From contig OY735220.1 of NCBI GenBank assembly GCA_963457665.1, forward strand, positions 31,409,716 to 31,473,715: a stretch of 64,000 nucleotides of DNA, in the 5' to 3' direction. Below, piece by piece: positions 47,196 through 59,742 of this stretch. The first letter of the stretch is position 1, and the number at the start of each line of letters is the position of its first letter. The stretch is from Thysanoteuthis rhombus. Taxonomy: Eukaryota; Mollusca; Cephalopoda; Oegopsida; Thysanoteuthidae. The notes beneath the pieces were generated by a model. That model saw nothing but the letters and a program-made list of their open reading frames with translations, was not told the DNA's origin and made no database searches. The translations under genes were made by a program, and so were the position numbers.

Positions 47196-47580
47196 CTCCA
47201 TTCTTCGTCAAACATCTACCATACACAATTGATGTCATGGAAGGCACTGATCTACGTTTGGACTGTTCAGTTGCAGGTCAATCTAAGGGTGAACAATCTG
47301 ATACTGATGGTGACTACAATAGAGTTGAGGGGGGTGTTACAGGAGAAGAAAAAGAAGAAGGTGAAAGTCGGACATTGGAGCCTGCAGGGGATATGACATC
47401 AGGTCATGCCTCTGCTTCTGAGATGACCTCCTCCACTGCTTCTGCAGCTGCTGATAGCAGTGAGGAACAAACTAAAAAAACTGATCCATCTTTTACTGAC
47501 AAATTTGATGATACAGTTGTAACCGAAGGTGAGGATGCTGTATTGGAATGTAAGACCTCTGGAGATTCAGACATCAGATG
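47196..47580 (+). CDS. Ig exon 15: two consecutive N-terminal Ig halves separated by an acidic S/T-rich linker
   Basis: The acceptor is TTATTTTCAG and the donor GATG|GTGAGT. Residues 1 to about 28 read A-P-F-F-V-K-H-L-P, then E-G-T-D-L-R-L-D-C-S-V-A-G, the A to B strands of an I-set domain. No strand C Trp follows. Instead there are about 70 residues rich in Glu, Gly, Ser and Thr (such as G-E-E-K-E-E-G-E-S and S-S-T-A-S-A-A-A-D-S-S). A second N-terminal half follows: D-P-S-F-T-D-K-F, then E-G-E-D-A-V-L-E-C-K-T-S-G-D-S-D-I-R, up to the split Trp codon. The rest of that domain must lie beyond a long intron, and I could not find it in the window. It is 385 nt, entering in phase 1 and leaving in phase 2. 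Confidence 0.9.
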
Positions 47581-50500
47581 GTGAGTTATTACCTCTCTGA
47601 TTAAGTTAGTCTAATCTTTCCAGGATGTGACATCAACAAACACCAATGAAGCGACGATCAAACAAATAGGTTCTTCCCATAAAACACGGATATGAAGGGA
47701 CGTCAATCTCACAAAACGCAGTGTTGTGAGAGATGTCAAGCTCACTAGACAGTTAGTTTTTTTTGTTTTTTTTGGGAAACTGATGACAGATAGCTGACCA
47801 GTTTCGCTTTTAATTACCCCCATCCTTGACAAACAGCTCTTTTTCTCTTTTAGCATGAGACAACTCTTCTTTAATCCAAGCTTTGGTCCCATGCTGTAGT
47901 GCTAAACTATCTGCATAGATTTACCCTATTTACAATTATTGCTAGGTTTATTTTCATTTTTATTTTGCTAAATTTAAAAATTATATTTCCTCACCTTCTT
48001 TAAGTCCGTCCAACCATTCCTTAAACTGAACTCAAGTAATGTAATGAGCAGATAAATAAAATAACAGACATCTCTTATTTATTACCTGTTAAAAAAATGT
48101 TTGTGTGTGTGTTTTGATTTATATCTGTCTGTCTCTCTCTCTACTTTTTTTTTGTTTTGTTGTTTGACATATACAATATACAGTGTAGATTCTTGACAGG
48201 AGTACTGAATAGAAGGAAAAAACCCTCAACAGCCAGGTGGACAGATTGAAACATACCAGTTGTATGAAATTCTGAAACATCTTTGGTTGTGATCAAATTT
48301 TTGACTTCTCAGTACAGTGGCCATTGCTCCTTGCTGTCAACTTGGAACAAAGCTGCAGACAATGAAGTTCTGCACTGAAATTGATCTTGGATGCAACAAA
48401 GCAGACTCTTGTTTGCACTTTTACTCAAAAATGAACTCTAGGGCATCAAAAAAAAAAATGAAGAAAAAAAAGAAAAGACTGCTTTTAACCCAATGCTCTC
48501 AAATTAACGACAATTTTGTCAAATAAACTGATAAATTTGCTTAGGTGTGCGCATACCTTTCAGTCTTGACTGAAGCCAACCTGAAAACTGCTTAAATGAC
48601 TATGAATCAAAACTGCTTATTTTGTCCATGCTTCTTGTGTGTGTGCAACCGTGGTTCTTGGACAGAACTTTAAGGGTCTGAAAACACTTCATTCCCCAAA
48701 ATAAATCAATACGTGAAAAACTTCACTTCTGATCCTGGTCAATTACTTATCATCAAAATAAAATTCTATTCTGGACCGAAGTTTGCATTGTTATCGCCAT
48801 CAACTTCTGAAAAAGTTAGATTATTAAAATCAGGGAAAAAAACAATTTCTATCCTCCCTTTATAAAACCCCTCAACCTTCCCTCCCTAAATGACTGAACT
48901 TTATTGACTATGAATATTGGTGATTGTTGCTGAAGTTGCTAATATTAGAGTATTTTGTTTTCATGTTGCCAGAAATTATTCATTGAAATTTAAAATATCT
49001 TTGATTCCAAATCATTTTATATTCAAGATTGATTTCTTAAAATGTGGTATATTATAACTTTGCTGTAAATTCTTACATCTTCTATGTTTATTATGTTTAA
49101 TACATTTCGATACTTTTGTAAAAAAAAAATTCTGTGAAAATTTTTTCATTGTTCAATCAAGGAAAAAACAAATATCTCTAAGTAATGCTGAATATAATTA
49201 CTTTTTCATGTGAAATGCAATCATTTTTGTTTGGATATGCTTTTGGATGTAAATATTCATGCTAATTTGTCTTGTGTAAAGTCTTTAGCATGAAAACCAA
49301 TTAGAATACTGTTAATTATCAATTCTCTACTAACAGATAATGTATAAAATTTATCCTTGTTCTCTTTCTCTCTCACTCTCAGTGTGTGTATGTATGTATT
49401 AATAATTATGTATATATGTATATTTGTATGTGCCTATCTATCTCTCTCTATATATATATGTAACTAAAGCTTTATCTAAGAAAGGATGGATCTAATTGTT
49501 CGCAACTCATGAATCAAGTTGTGACTCATTTAAATTTAGATTATAACCAGAAATAGTTTAACAGGGTTTGAATTGAATCGAATCAAAAAGAATATGTTCA
49601 TACATGACAATGTCGTTAGATAAATACCAATTTTAGCACAAACAAAAACACAAAAGAGGATCTTTTTAGTTCAAAGATATGAGATACAAATGAGCAAATA
49701 TTTCTTCTTTGAAATTAATGAACTAATAAAATAATAATAGAAATCACCCTACAAAATTTGACTATAAAAAAGGCCATTTGAACTTGAGTTGTAGTAGATA
49801 ATCTTGTTCATATCTAATAAAAAATCTAGTGAAAAATTTATTTTTTGGTCTTGGATTTTGTATCAAGAAATCCTTTAGTAAAATTATTGACAGGGAATAT
49901 TCACAATATTTATCATTGTTTACATTATGGAAATTAGTTGATCCTGATTTTTTTTATGGATTGTGTTTTCTGAACACAAGTCTCTTGAAAATCATTGGCA
50001 CTATTGAACAAATCAAGAACTAAAACACATTTTAGGAATTTATCAGAAAATTCATGGATAACAAATTCAATTGACTCTGTGACTGTTTACCTTACCATAA
50101 TGATTTTTCCTCCCACATCTACGAATTCTCAAATAATAAATCCAATATGCAAAGCTTTCTAAAAATTTCAATTGAAATTAATTTATATAACTTTATAATT
50201 CTAAAAGAATTGATACTTTTGGTTTATTAAGAGTGGGTAGAATTTAAAAAGTAAGTATTTTCAAGTATTTTAGACCAAAATCTCATGTTATATATTCAAA
50301 TTTTTTAGATGAAGAAGCATTGACTGTTATTATCAACTTTTTGACTAGTATTTCTTTCATCTTATTTCTGTTGCTTTATCGCGACTCCCTGATCATTACT
50401 CCAGGATGACAAATATGATAAGTAAAACATTCATTCTAGTTCTCATAGCAGTGATTATCACCAAAGATAATTCTACTCATTAATCATCCTGTTTCTATTA

Positions 50501-53500
50501 TGAGCATAAGGGCCTTTTTATTTTAATCATTCAAGTCTATTGTAAATTTTTTTAATTTCAAGATTTACTGGAAGATTTTTCAACTTTTTAAAAAAATTCT
50601 GACTTAGATGACTATTGTATGACTCATGATTCCATATGCTTTCAAGAGACATATCTATTCGTCAATTGATATTTTCTATGGAGGATAAGTTGATAGATTA
50701 AAAAAATTTCACTGTATCTCTAGAAAGGTTTCGCAATATGATATAACTTTAATATTAAAAATAGCCCCTCATAGTCAATACCTAAAATGACTAGAATGTA
50801 ATACTTATTTTCATCAAAGGATATATTAATATAAATCTAATTATGTTATTTCAATTGCTTGAGCATGCAGTGGTTAGATATTTGAGTAATGCAGAATCAA
50901 GTATTTTCATCTTCAGGAGTTTGAAACAAGTGGCCCCAATATGGCTTGACTGACATTAGCTCAATGTTTTTTTGTATTTTTCAGTACATAAATATTAAAA
51001 TGCTTAGGTAGCTTATGTCAATTTTGTCACACTGATATCTACTCTCTTTTAATCCACACTTCCCCTTCTTCATCTTTTTAATCCTCTGTACTTTATCCTT
51101 TTCTTTTTCTTCTTTTTCTCTCTCTTATACTTATGACACTCTTAGTCCAGTCAACTTTCATCTTCTTCAAGAGCACACAGAAGAGAAACACATGCACATA
51201 TGCACATTTTTCTTCTATCAGAAACAGTGCTGGATATAGGCATAAAGCTAAATGAACTACAGTTTGGAGCTTTTTGTTCCCCATGGGCCTCAAAATATTT
51301 TAAAGGCATATATATTTTCAAGTTTTGTGAGGCCTTCTGGCATAATTTTTTAACAAGAGACCTCCAAGATTTATATAGCTTAGGACCTCACAAGACTAAA
51401 TCTGACACTGGAAAAAATATTCTTGTTTACCTACTTTATTATTTCTGAATTATATATGATGAATATAAGAGTGTAGATTATATATATACTAGCTGAAATT
51501 ACCCCTATCAGGAAGTTTTCAACTTGTATGTATTTGTATATATGTATATAGAATGGAAAGTAAGGGTTCAGTTGATTACATTGAAAACTCCTACCTTCTA
51601 GAATCCTTAATAATTCTTTTCTCAAACTTTTTACTTTAAAACATTCCAATAGGTCCATTGAATATGTATGCAAATTTTGGTTCAAGCTCCCCAAATGTTC
51701 AAGGGGAGGGGGTGTCATAATGACTAACTGAACCAATTGTTTTATACAATAGATATATTTTAAATACAAATTTTTACTCAATTTCTCTAGAATTTTCATA
51801 AATGATTATTGTATGTAGCGCTTTTAAATAGATTTGCTGAAATAGGGATTTTCTGTAAATTCTGTTTGCAATTGATATTTATTAAGAAACTCATTTTCTA
51901 TGCAAATCTATATTCTCTCCATTATTCTGTTATTTCCATTCTCAAAGTTCAAGCAGTTTCATTTATTAATGGCTAATCTTCATTTGCTAGACCCTGGAAA
52001 TTCTGCTGGCATTAACAATTAAAATATCATTATTACTCTTGCATTGAGTTGTTTACAACTGATCAAATATTTTCATCCCCAATCCTGGAAACATTTCTAA
52101 AAATGTATCTTTAGATAATGAGCCGTGGGAAAAAATTTAAAATGGTCATCCAATTACTCTCTTATTTATCTGCAGCTCAATTAACCAATGATTATTTATC
52201 AATTCACTTCTTTATTATTCAAGGGCAGAAAGCCTACATGATATATAGCAAATAGTTAGTTGAATATAAAAATCCATCTACCCTACTAATTGAGATAACA
52301 TTTGTTCTAAAGTTTTTCTTCAGTCATCAACATGGAGGTATTTCCTACATGGTATTAAGGGGGGAACATTCTCAGATCTATCTTTAACTTTACTACCAAA
52401 ATGATAGATTCTATTCCCGTCCACTTTTGCCATATAATCCAGTCAAAATCTTCAATTTCTTTGCTGTTCAATTGTACTTGCTTCATACAGACAATGACCC
52501 TGCTTTGAATATGATGAATGAAACACTCCCTTGATGTATACACTGAATTGGACTGCTTTTAGCTGATAATTGTGAATAGCTAGGTATCAAAAATGCAAGA
52601 CTGCCAAAGGACAATTGTAGTCACATAAAGGAGCAAAATTTACTTTATTTAACTTTTAAATTCATCTGAAGAAAATAGAATGTCAATTGCAAGTGGAAAA
52701 CCTTCTGATTAAAATTATTTCACTTTGACCATTTGGTGAATTTTACATTTTTTTTATTCAATTCAGAGAAGAGTTCCAGTACTTTCTTTATGCAATTCAT
52801 TGAAAAGTTCCTCTGTCAATTAATGGTGGTGTATGAATTTAAGAGTTAAAAAGCTACTTTACTTCTTGGTAATTCTTTAAGGCCATGGATTTTACATGTG
52901 AATCCTGACATTTTTGTATTAATTCTCTTTTTAATGTAATCATTCGTTGTAACCAGTTATTGGCTGCTAATACAGTTTTTTTTCCTATTTAAAGCTTTTC
53001 ACTTATGTTGATGTTACATCATATGTAATCAAAGATATTCAAAATTTTAATCAAACTACATTATGTTGTAAAATCATTGATATATGCATGAATATCAACC
53101 ATCATCTGATATTCGTCTTAATTGGTTGTTTGATCTATGATATTTGGTATAGAAGCAAGCTTAATGATTAAAAAGATCTATTTTCTTCATTTTAATACTA
53201 TGTTGATCAGATTGTGATTCACCCTAAACAAATCAATGCCATTGGCACTTCTTGACCTTTCTCTCTCTCAAGAAGAAGAAAAATACTTGGAAAACAAGAG
53301 ATTTACCAAGTACAAAATGTTGATTACATTTTACCCAGTCGTCATGACCAGCTTCTCAAAGGCATAAAAAATGTACCCCCCCCCCTTATAGTACAGGGTC
53401 AGAATCCACAAAATTTGACATGGCATACTTTTTGGAGCCACAAAACAGATCATGCTACATGATGCACACATGCGTTGTGTGACAATGAATGTGTTAATAC

Positions 53501-54526
53501 AAGGTGCTAACCAAAAGTTATGAGAATTTGACTGAAATTTAACCTATATCTCTGATTATTCACTTCTTATTCCTCTCTTCCACTCTCACTCTCTGAAATG
53601 CTAAAATTGTATGTCTCTGTCTTATGTTTCTCAGTTGATATTAATGGTATTGATGTAATGTATCCTTGTGCTATTTTACACTTACATAATCAGATCATGA
53701 CAATTTCTGGCAACATGTTGCATTCTTTATGATTTCTCTGTTACTCACTGTGCTTTCAAAGTTCTTTAGCCTTTATTTTTGCTTCTGCTGCTTTTTTTCA
53801 GAGAATTTCACTTCATAGGGTTTTGGCTTTTCTTTATTTGAGTTTTGCCACTGATATGTCAATGTTTTTATCAGTTTCTTGATAGAGCTGCCAATCTTAA
53901 ATTGAGAAACATCTTTTTTTTAGATTTTAACAAAGTAACTCACTCCAAAATACCATGGATAGTTGAACACATTTATATTTATCTATCAAGTCATCATGAC
54001 AAAAACTGAATGTATCTCAGATTGTGAAAACATTTATAATTATATGACATTTATTTTTCAAGCGTATTATAGACAAATTTCGACTAAATATGAAATTCAA
54101 ATCAAACATGAAATTCTGATCATTCTTCGTCATTTTACCCTGCTAATCAAAAAACTGATTGCATCAATAGAAAAAAAGAAATGAAACAGTAATTTCTCCA
54201 TGATTTGTGAAATATTTACCACAAGTAAGACATATTTGCTGATTGTAAATCTGTGCTGGAATATAAATATTTGTATTGAGGGTAACATTATTATCAGTGC
54301 TACTGTTATTTGTACTATTATTTGACGTTTATGAATATTTCATTGATCATTTAAAGGAAAAAATATCACTCAAAAAAGACAAATGAATTTACAGAGATTT
54401 GATCCTCAAATATTCAATTTCTTTATAGTTTTCAAAAAATTCCATTAGAATTGGATTATCTCTATCGCATGATAATTGTTACATTTAGTGTATGAAATGT
54501 ATGCGCAAATTTGACAACTATCATGG
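47581..54526. other. Presumed intron downstream of the last visible Ig exon
   Basis: The exon ending at 47580 needs a downstream acceptor with G as the first base, followed by an Ig strand C to G region. I found no D-x-G-x-Y-x-C frame in this stretch or further to 64000. Simple CT/TG runs occur at 48100-48145 and 49360-49460. The rest is AT-rich. Confidence 0.5.
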
Positions 54527-54534
54527 GATAGAGG

Positions 54535-54801
54535 CAGTGGTGTAGTGCTGGAAAATTAATGAGTGAACATAGAACTGCCTGCTTCAAACCCCCCATAGAG
54601 AAACATTTCAAAATCAAACAATTCCAGAATTTTTTTGAGACCATAGAATGAGTATTTAGACATGTACAGGCTAATTCTTATCAGTGAATTGTTCAAATAG
54701 AGAATTTTCGTAGTATACATAGAGTGAGGGAGCACTGTTTCCCCTCCCCCAAGAAGTAAGGGAATATCATTTGCAAGCGTTCCCACAGAACTACACCACT
54801 A
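54535..54801. mobile_element. hAT-like MITE with 8-bp target-site duplication, 267 bp
   Basis: The left end CAGTGGTGTAGTGCTG is mirrored by the right end (complement TAGTGGTGTAGTTCTG). The flanking octamers GATAGAGG (54527-54534) and GGTAGAGG (54802-54809) match at 7 of 8 positions, as expected for a hAT insertion. There is no coding capacity. Confidence 0.75.
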
Positions 54802-56219
54802 GGTAGAGGTAGATCTATATTTGATAACATACACCATACTATAGTTATCTTATACATTGTTCCAAAAGTTAGATTTTTGGTAAATATATATTAAATGAAT
54901 TATTAACTGTGATTGTTTCAGTTTTAGGAACATTTGTAATAGAATTGAGATACTAGTTATATTATTATTAAAATATTAATTTCAGCTGGAGAGGTCTACA
55001 AACCATTTCTTTTTTCTCTGTTGATTGTTGACATTTTAGGCTAAATTTTCAGTGGCCAAACTCTGATCAGAAGGCCATTATTAGCAACTTCAGCACATTA
55101 AAAGCACAAAGATATAAAAGAATTTTCCTATCAAACTTTTCACGTTACAGAAGAAAAATACTCATTTTTAAAAGATTAAATGCAAGAACTGCCTTTCAGT
55201 GCAAATATACTTTTTGCAGTTTTGAAAAAGTTTAAACCTATACAAGTCATTCTACTTTTTAAAGCATTATTTTATCTCTTGTTTCATTTTATTTTTTTAG
55301 ACTGAAAAATTTTTTTACTTTTGCAAGACAATATATCTTGCATATAGATGAAAAATATATTTATTACTGAGAAAGAGTACATTATAGTTCATTGAATATC
55401 TGTAAACTCCTTTGAACATTAAAGAGTTTTAATCAATGTCTCCTTTTGAAACTTGGTAATAATCGTATAATTTACACAGCAGACATTGATTGTTGAAGGA
55501 AGGATCAAATTCTAGTTTATTTAATGTAATCCATCTTACTTAAAAGTATCTAATTTAAAGAACTGTCCAACTACATTAATATTTAACCTGAGTTATGCAT
55601 AATTATACAGGGTGGGTGGGATTTCTGATAGAGTTTCTTTTCTGTATACGGGTAGGGGTACATGAAAAGGATGCTCTTTTTCTCCATAAATAAGATGCTG
55701 CTTTTGCTCAAATGACCATGAGTGAATATTGGGTAAAGTCCCTTCCTAGGATGGATGCATTTTTTTTTCCTAATTGATCTTCCCTTACACTTCTTGACAA
55801 TCGCTGTTCTTAATTGCACTCAACACCATGAACAAAAATCAACCATGTTTGAGAGTGAACTGCAAGCTCTTCAAACAAAATTCTTGGCTAGCCAATCTCC
55901 AGACTCAAACTTGTCTGCTATTCAAAAATTGAGCAGGAGGGGGGTATACATGAAAAAATGGGAGCGTATTAAAACTCGTAGTATCTGCCCTGCACTTATG
56001 TTGCTCACTGCTTTCTCTGCTAAGTTCTGGTTGATTTAAGAACTGGCTTGCTTATGGCTGCTCTATCATAATAAACCATGTGATGAAAATATTGTATTAC
56101 TGCACTTGGGCTAATTTGGACGTACCCTAACATATTTGTTGTTTTGCACCAGAATATTTTTCGATTTTATCGCACAAAGACACCTTCCTGATAGTCCAAA
56201 TTCATCTGAATAAGATTCA

Positions 56220-56336
56220 GTGGTTTCCTTTCTCATGCATTTGATCTAGGATTCTCAATCTCACTGCAATTTCATGTGGATTCATTCCACTTTTGGGCTG
56301 ATCAACAATGTGTCTTCTTTCAAAATCTGATAATTC
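56220..56336 (-). pseudogene. Tc1/mariner-type transposase N-terminal helix-turn-helix fragment
   Basis: The minus-strand frame is open for 39 codons and reads E-L-S-D-F-E-R-R-H-I-V-D, then G-M-N-P-H-E-I-A-V-R-L-R-I-L. This resembles the start of Tc1-like transposases (S-D-F-E-R-G-x-I-V-G, then a second helix with x-x-I-A-x-x-L). A stop follows and no DDE domain could be assigned downstream on that strand. Only a short similarity supports this. Confidence 0.45.
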
Positions 56337-57779
56337 TCATGCTTCTAGGGTATGAGGCAATGTGATTGTGGTGTTATTTCTCTTTCAATGGTGCTAATCT
56401 ACTTATGTCATGTGTCTGTACAATACATTTTCATTTAAATTTTTTACTACTTTTAAGACTCTTTTATTTTTTTTTAAAAAAAGCTCTGAATTCACTTATA
56501 ATCATTATGAATCAAAACTTTTCAGATCCCTATTATCTTGGTCAGTCTTGAAGCATTCCAACCATTTTCTCAATATCCATTATTCACTTAAAAAATATAT
56601 TCCATTTCTAAACATCATACATTTGATGTTTTATATATATTGAACTAATTATATAAAAGTCATTTTATTTTTGTATTACCTCATTTTAACTCTAATACAG
56701 CACATGATCAAACAAAAATCCCAATATCAATAAATAATCCTGATATATGTTTTATGTGTTCTATATTCAAATATTGATTTGTAACAGAGCTGGTTTCAAA
56801 ATTTATGTATATATTCAGGAGAAAATTTGAGATAAAAGCATCATGAACTTCAAATTTTGTTGAAATAATTCACTATTTGATAACTGCTTATCTCATAAGT
56901 ATAGGAAAATCTAATGCAAAACTTATGCTTATTGCACCTTATTCACTATCAATGCATTAGACTGCACTTATATGCATCAAAGTAGTTCACAATTTGGCAT
57001 TCTTTTTTCTGTATGATTTTGAATTCCAGAACTAAATTTCTTACTTAGCAAAAAATTATTCTAATTCTTTTTTCTTTAAATTTTTCTACAATTATGTTGA
57101 TATCACTTTACTAACAAGCTGTATTTTCAACCAGTACATTATATAAACATATTTAAACTATTAAACTATGACTTGTGTTTGTGAAAAAAACTTTGTTCAA
57201 CAACTGCAATACTTGAGTCTTTTTTTTCAGCATTTAATGAAGTATTTCTCTCATTTCAATCTGCAAATCATTGCTATTATTCACATTGTGACTTTTTATC
57301 ACCAATATCTAAGGTTCAATTTTCCCCACCTTATTGAATGGAAATAAATTCTATTCTTTGTGCAGAAGAGTAAAATTTATTTTCATATTTGTAGTGTTCT
57401 CCACAATACAGGTCTTCAATCTAAAAATGGGTGAATTTGTGTGATTAATTCACCACACAAAACCTTACCACAAAAGAAGATATTGTGAAAGAAAAGCACA
57501 AAAATGATTCTTTTACTGGCCAGAAGGAAAGTTTTTAAAAATCACCAACTTAATGAGCAACAAAAAAAAATCAATCAAGATTTTCACATGCACATGATAT
57601 TTGAAGAACAAATAGTGTTTTAAATTTTAATTCTTTGAAAAAAGCACATTAAAATGGTGGAATATGATATAGTGAGAAAGAACTGGAATGCTGGTATATG
57701 AATATACATATTAGATATTCAGAATTCGAATAGATGTAAATTCAAGTATTATATGAGTACACACACTATATGTGTGTAT

Positions 57780-57780
57780 G

Positions 57781-57839
<59 letters not shown>

Positions 57840-57840
57840 A
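57780..57840. repeat. (TA)n-(TG)n microsatellite
   Basis: About 20 bp of TA followed by about 38 bp of TG. Confidence 0.95.
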
Positions 57841-58015
57841 TATATGCTTGCATATAATTCAACCCCATAACTAAGATGTTAATTCAAGTCTAGTCCAATA
57901 TTTGTCGGATAAGTCAATTCTCCAACTTAAGGTAGCATTATATCCATCAGAGTGTCATGAGGTCTAAACAAACTAATATGATCCATTAGGGAAGAATACT
58001 TGATGCTTAAAAAGT

Positions 58016-58169
<154 letters not shown>

Positions 58170-58433
58170 ACAAACATTTATAACTTTATGGATGTTGTGT
58201 GCATATATGCATATATGTGTGTGTGTGTGTGTATAGTTAGAGTTAGAGTTATATAAATGTTTGCCTGTGCATGTATTTTTTTTAAGTAGAGACAATTTAG
58301 TTCATATTGTATATAAACAAGAGTTGATTGAACAAGAAGTTTATTAGAATTGTGATATCTTGTTAGGGTTTCTTGTCTCATTGACATAAACAAACTTATA
58401 AATATACACAAAAGCACTCACATGTACATATGA

Positions 58434-58635
58434 AGGTGTATCAATAAGTCCATAGCCTGACATTAGCTAGATTTTTATCTGGAATTTTTACTGTATAATG
58501 TTTAATCTATGTGATTAACATTCCCCACTGAATTAAATTCATTGACAAAGGCGGGGATTTTGTCGAAAAATAAATATTTGTTATGTAAAATAAAATCTTT
58601 TCCCATCATTAAGCGAGAGACTTATTGATATACCT
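58434..58635 (+). mobile_element. Internally deleted mariner element, 202 bp
   Basis: The left end AGGTGTATCAATAAGTCC and the inverted right end (complement AGGTATATCAATAAGTCT) form near-perfect terminal inverted repeats. Between them, 58532-58573 reads I-K-F-I-D-K-G-G-D-F-V-E-K followed by TAA, which is the C-terminal end typical of mariner transposases (C-I-D-x-G-G-D-Y-V-E-K). Almost all of the transposase gene is missing, so this is a deletion derivative. Confidence 0.8.
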
Positions 58636-59717
58636 ATGTGCATCTGTGTATTCTCTTTGTATATGATAGGTAGGTTATTATCATATCTATATACGTTGCT
58701 GAATGCAGTTGTTTTTGTATATATTTATATGTGTGTGTTTATGTGTGTCTGTGTAATTATCTCTCTCTCTATATATATAACGTACATAATTGTATTCACA
58801 AATACATTTGTAAACATACACATTTAGGTATGCAAGATCAAATGTATACATTCATCTATATGAAAATGTAAAAGTTCATTTAAGTATATTTAACAAATGT
58901 GTATATATCTGCATATGCAGATGGAGAAGTAGGAATAAAACTTTTCTGGATACTTAACCACCATGTGCAAAAATTTCTACCGTTCATTCTTGATTTTATC
59001 TTTTGTGCTGTGTTACTGAGAACCAAGGTCCAACTGAAGCAAGAATCGCCATGTCTGAACCCTTCTTTTGAGTAACAGAAGCATCACTTCTCAATTTATG
59101 AACCAAAAAATTAGTCGGTGCAAGCAAACATAATTCTGATAAATAATCACTTTCACAGTAGAAAACAAACAAAAAGAACATCCAAAAATATTTTTTTGAT
59201 CCTTGGACAATTATTGGATCATGCGTTTTATAACAATGGATGAAGATAAAAGGAAGACAATTTGAGCCACCTTGAAACTGAAGCAGCAAAGCAGGAGGTA
59301 ATATATATTTATGATATCTACTGAAAATGTCTCCAAAGATTTCCACCACAATAAAACAAAGCATCATCGACCCAATATCTGTCTTGCTCCTGCATCTCTT
59401 ATTGAAACATACTAGAGTCCCCTCATGCACAAAACAAAGCAAGTCAACCCTTTCATGACATTGTTACAAGGCAGTTGCCAGTGGATGCATTATTTCTCAA
59501 AGATCTTACCCACTGACTAAGTTTCATCTATACCCAAACAAAACCTTGTTTGACAGAATATCACAAAACATTTCTTGTCTGCATGACATAATATTTTCCC
59601 CTGTTATCTTTGTCAGTAAATTTAATGGCCATCTATTCTCATCTTTTAATGTATAATAATGTACCCAGCATTTTACACTGTAACCCATTCATTAATGTAT
59701 GATATCCCTCCTCCCTG

Positions 59718-59742
59718 TATATATATATATATATATATATCT
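59718..59742. repeat. (TA)n microsatellite
   Basis: About 22 bp of TA repeat. Confidence 0.9.

Larger units (their letters stand above)
20751..47580 (+). other. Multi-exon gene for a giant intracellular Ig-domain muscle protein (partial)
   Basis: Fifteen exons with GT/AG boundaries join in one open frame, 2466 nt in total. They encode, in order: the C-terminal half of one Ig domain, a basic linker, five complete I-set Ig domains, a short linker, and two N-terminal Ig halves. Each domain shows I-set hallmarks: a Trp in strand C, a D-x-G-x-Y/W-x-C motif in strand F and A-x-N after it. No signal peptide or membrane helix is seen. That pattern is known from titin, twitchin/projectin, UNC-89/obscurin and stretchin, which act as sarcomere scaffolds. 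Domain boundaries fall at phase-1 introns, and several domains are also split inside the strand C Trp codon (TG|G). No Fn3 or kinase domain is present here, so the exact family member is undetermined. The gene is incomplete at the 3' side and perhaps at the 5' side. Confidence 0.85.

Noticed and set aside
47127-47396. 89-codon frame overlapping exon 15
   Set aside because: Out of frame with the Ig strands and begins in the intron.
55755-56039. 94-codon + strand frame with S-Q-S-P-D-S-N, reminiscent of a transposase S-P-D-L-N motif
   Set aside because: The surrounding residues do not continue the transposase pattern, and the nearby helix-turn-helix fragment is on the opposite strand.
58200-58240. 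GTTAGAGTTAGAGTTA run as a telomere-like repeat
   Set aside because: Only three imperfect hexamer-like units beside a TG tract; too short to mean anything.
58996-59442. 148-codon minus-strand frame, the longest non-repeat frame outside the gene
   Set aside because: Composition is Phe/Leu/Cys-rich as expected for AT-rich DNA. No motif, no splice context and no transposase signature was recognised. It could be a chance frame.
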